From NCBI GenBank assembly GCA_021108395.1, contig JAIOQZ010000059.1, forward strand, positions 21,464-85,463: a stretch of DNA of 64,000 nucleotides, given 5' to 3'. The DNA is from Candidatus Cloacimonadota bacterium. GTDB lineage: Bacteria > Cloacimonadota > Cloacimonadia > Cloacimonadales > JAIOQZ01. Position 1 is the first letter of the stretch. Every line of letters begins with the position of its first letter. The notes below the pieces were generated by a model that was not told the origin of the DNA, did not search any database, and worked only from the letters and a program-made list of their open reading frames with translations. Positions 62,457 to 64,000 of this stretch are shown here, piece by piece. The translations under genes were made by a program, and so were the position numbers.

Positions 62457-64000
62457 GTGGGGAAATCTATGAATGGTATGCTGAAATTTCCAAAGACAGC
62501 GCTGCTGATTTTGCTGATAATAACAACGCTGTTTTCCGTAGTGATGAAGAAGAACAGCAGAATGGAAACCGATCTGGATAAGTATATGCCACAGGAACAC
62601 CCGGCATTCATATATAGTGACGAGGCAGAAGATATTTTCAACATTAAAGACGGCATTATTATCGCAATCGAGAACCCTGAGGGGATTTTTCAGACAGAAA
62701 CTCTACAGAAAATCAAGGATCTGACCCGCCAACTTGGCAAACTCGATGAGATTGACCGCAACGATGTAACCTCGCTCTATACAGCCGACAACATAATCGG
62801 AACTGAATACGGCATGGACGTTAAGGCGTTCTACAAGCAGGTTCCAACGACCAGTGAGGGTTTGCGGGAACTGGCGGAAAACGTGCGAAACAACGAGATG
62901 GTTTATGGCAGGCTGGTTTCGGAGAGCGAGACAGTTACGGTCATCATCGCCGAACTCGAGGACGATGTGTTCAGCCAGGAATTTTACCATCAGGTTTTGG
63001 AGCTGGTAAAGTCGTTTGAAGGGCCGGAGAGGCTGTACGTGGCCGGCAGCCCGATTGTCGAGGGAACAATGGCATACCTGGGCCCTCGTGACATGAAAAA
63101 GATGGTGCCCATCGTTGTTCTGGTGATTGTGCTCATATTGTTCTTTGTAATGAGAAGCATACGGAACACAATCTTCACGCTGTTGGTGGTTCTGTTCAGC
63201 GTTGTCTGGGCGTTTGGCCTCATGGCCGCCCTCGACATACCCATATACGCGGTATCGACCATGATTCCCGTGATGCTGATAGCTATCGGCGTCGCTGATG
63301 GAATACACCTGTACAGCCACCTCGACCTGTTCTTGCGGGCAAACCCAAACGCGACCAGAAAGGAAGCCGTGGCCGACATGATGAAGGGAATGTGGAAACC
63401 AGTGGTAATGACCTCGGTTACAACGTCGGTCGGGTTCATCTCGCTGCTCACGTCCGAGGTGTTTCCCATCAAGTACTTCGGCGTTTTCACCGCGTTTGGC
63501 GTGATGGCTGCGATGCTGTTCTCCCTGCTGCTCATTCCGGCTGCAATCCTCGTATTCGGGTTCACAAAAAGGAAACCAGCGCCCCAGAACAGGAAAACCG
63601 CGGCCTCCGAACCGTTTGCCTACAGGTTTGCCAATGGCGTGATAAAATACAAAACCATAACCCTGTTTCTCACCATCGCCATTGTCGCCGTTTCAGTATA
63701 TGGCGTTACAAAGGTGTGGATAAACTCGAGCTTTCTCGATAAATTTGAGCGAGACAGCGACATTGTGCTCACCGATAAATTCATCAATGAGCATTTTGGC
63801 GGAACGAGTACGCTGAACGTTATCCTGGAAGCCGAGGAAGCAGGTGCGATGAAGTCGCCTGAGGCGCTGGAATTGATCGACCGCATGCAGCAGGCAGTCG
63901 ATGCCGAACTGACGAGCGTGGGCAATACGTTCTCTCTGGCAGACTATCTCAAGCGGATGAATAAGGTCATGCACGAAGACAACGACGAGTTTGACATGAT
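62457..64000 (+). CDS. RND/MMPL family exporter (HAE3-like), 3' end cut by window
   Basis: The frame is open from GTG 62457 to the window end (514 codons). GAGGAG at 62446-62451 stands five bases before the GTG. Visible are a first membrane helix (TALLILLIITTLFSVVM), a large periplasmic loop (MPQEHPAFIYSDEAEDIF, KDGIIIAIENPEGIF), a cluster of five hydrophobic segments from codon 225 on, and AIGVADGIHLYSHLDLF, whose Asp is the expected proton-relay residue of RND helix 4. Next come VTTSVGFISLLTSEVFPIKYFGV and a second periplasmic loop (LNVILEAEEAGAM). It probably exports lipids or hydrophobic compounds, and TetR should control it. The missing half would hold helices 8-12. Confidence 0.9.
   Translation, partial: MGKSMNGMLKFPKTALLILLIITTLFSVVMKKNSRMETDLDKYMPQEHPAFIYSDEAEDIFNIKDGIIIAIENPEGIFQTETLQKIKDLTRQLGKLDEIDRNDVTSLYTADNIIGTEYGMDVKAFYKQVPTTSEGLRELAENVRNNEMVYGRLVSESETVTVIIAELEDDVFSQEFYHQVLELVKSFEGPERLYVAGSPIVEGTMAYLGPRDMKKMVPIVVLVIVLILFFVMRSIRNTIFTLLVVLFSVVWAFGLMAALDIPIYAVSTMIPVMLIAIGVADGIHLYSHLDLFLRANPNATRKEAVADMMKGMWKPVVMTSVTTSVGFISLLTSEVFPIKYFGVFTAFGVMAAMLFSLLLIPAAILVFGFTKRKPAPQNRKTAASEPFAYRFANGVIKYKTITLFLTIAIVAVSVYGVTKVWINSSFLDKFERDSDIVLTDKFINEHFGGTSTLNVILEAEEAGAMKSPEALELIDRMQQAVDAELTSVGNTFSLADYLKRMNKVMHEDNDEFDM

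Overview
The window is a bacterial chromosome segment, almost fully coding, with no rRNA, tRNA or CRISPR array seen. The content points to a didermic (outer-membrane) bacterium of the FCB superphylum. The signs are secreted proteases ending in FlgD-like/type IX-style sorting domains (NPFNP motifs), a PorV/PorQ-like barrel, two gingipain-family (C25) proteases, BamD, Lnt, MsbA and SurA/PpiD-like chaperones. A Cloacimonadota-like lineage is my best guess, but no marker here proves it. Most genes look GC-rich; a sugar-polymer block near 2.6-7.9 kb is visibly AT-richer.

Layout. 1-1145: 3' part of hemW, then a probable small structured RNA with a terminator. 1382-7885 (+): an LPS/capsule block with a CDP-glycerol-transferase-like protein, a WaaE-like GT2, three GT4 and one GT9 glycosyltransferase. 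7922-10817 (-): a further glycosyltransferase and msbA. 10974-16652 (-): an LPP20-like lipoprotein, an EIIA/PII-like fusion, a cation/proton antiporter, mltG, ruvX, two related lipoproteins and a coiled-coil protein. 16811-24416 (+): two large tandem C25 proteases. 24489-31164 (+): nadC behind a leader with a strong intrinsic terminator, a Zn-ribbon coiled-coil protein, the RNase P RNA gene, recJ, a propeller lipoprotein, lnt and a MerR regulator.

31161-44205 (-): a two-receiver regulator, then a tightly packed 13-gene string (in transcription order: unknown helical protein, greA, M18 peptidase, cpoB-like, small envelope protein, bamD, nadD, rsgA, nadK, recN, DUF4349-like membrane protein, NfeD-like protein, eno). 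44282-52533 (-): an M6-like protease, a PorV-like barrel and a subtilisin in one operon. 52819-53619 (-): efp plus a small Zn-binding protein. 53753-54025 (+): an S4 protein. 54022-61499 (-): PpiD-like and SurA-like foldases, a PHP phosphoesterase, a small membrane protein and two glycosyltransferases. 61764-64000 (+): a TetR regulator with a clear promoter and operator, and the start of an RND/MMPL exporter cut by the window end.

The common theme is envelope construction and protein export: polysaccharide synthesis and flipping, lipoprotein maturation, outer-membrane assembly, periplasmic folding, and surface proteases with a likely dedicated secretion route. The most unusual points are the M6-like protease with HQxxH in place of HExxH, the tandem C25 genes, the similar long hairpins in two RNase P RNA helices, the terminator-bearing nadC leader, the EIIA-PII fusion beside an antiporter, a likely ACG start codon for the PHP protein, and the TetR operator pair.
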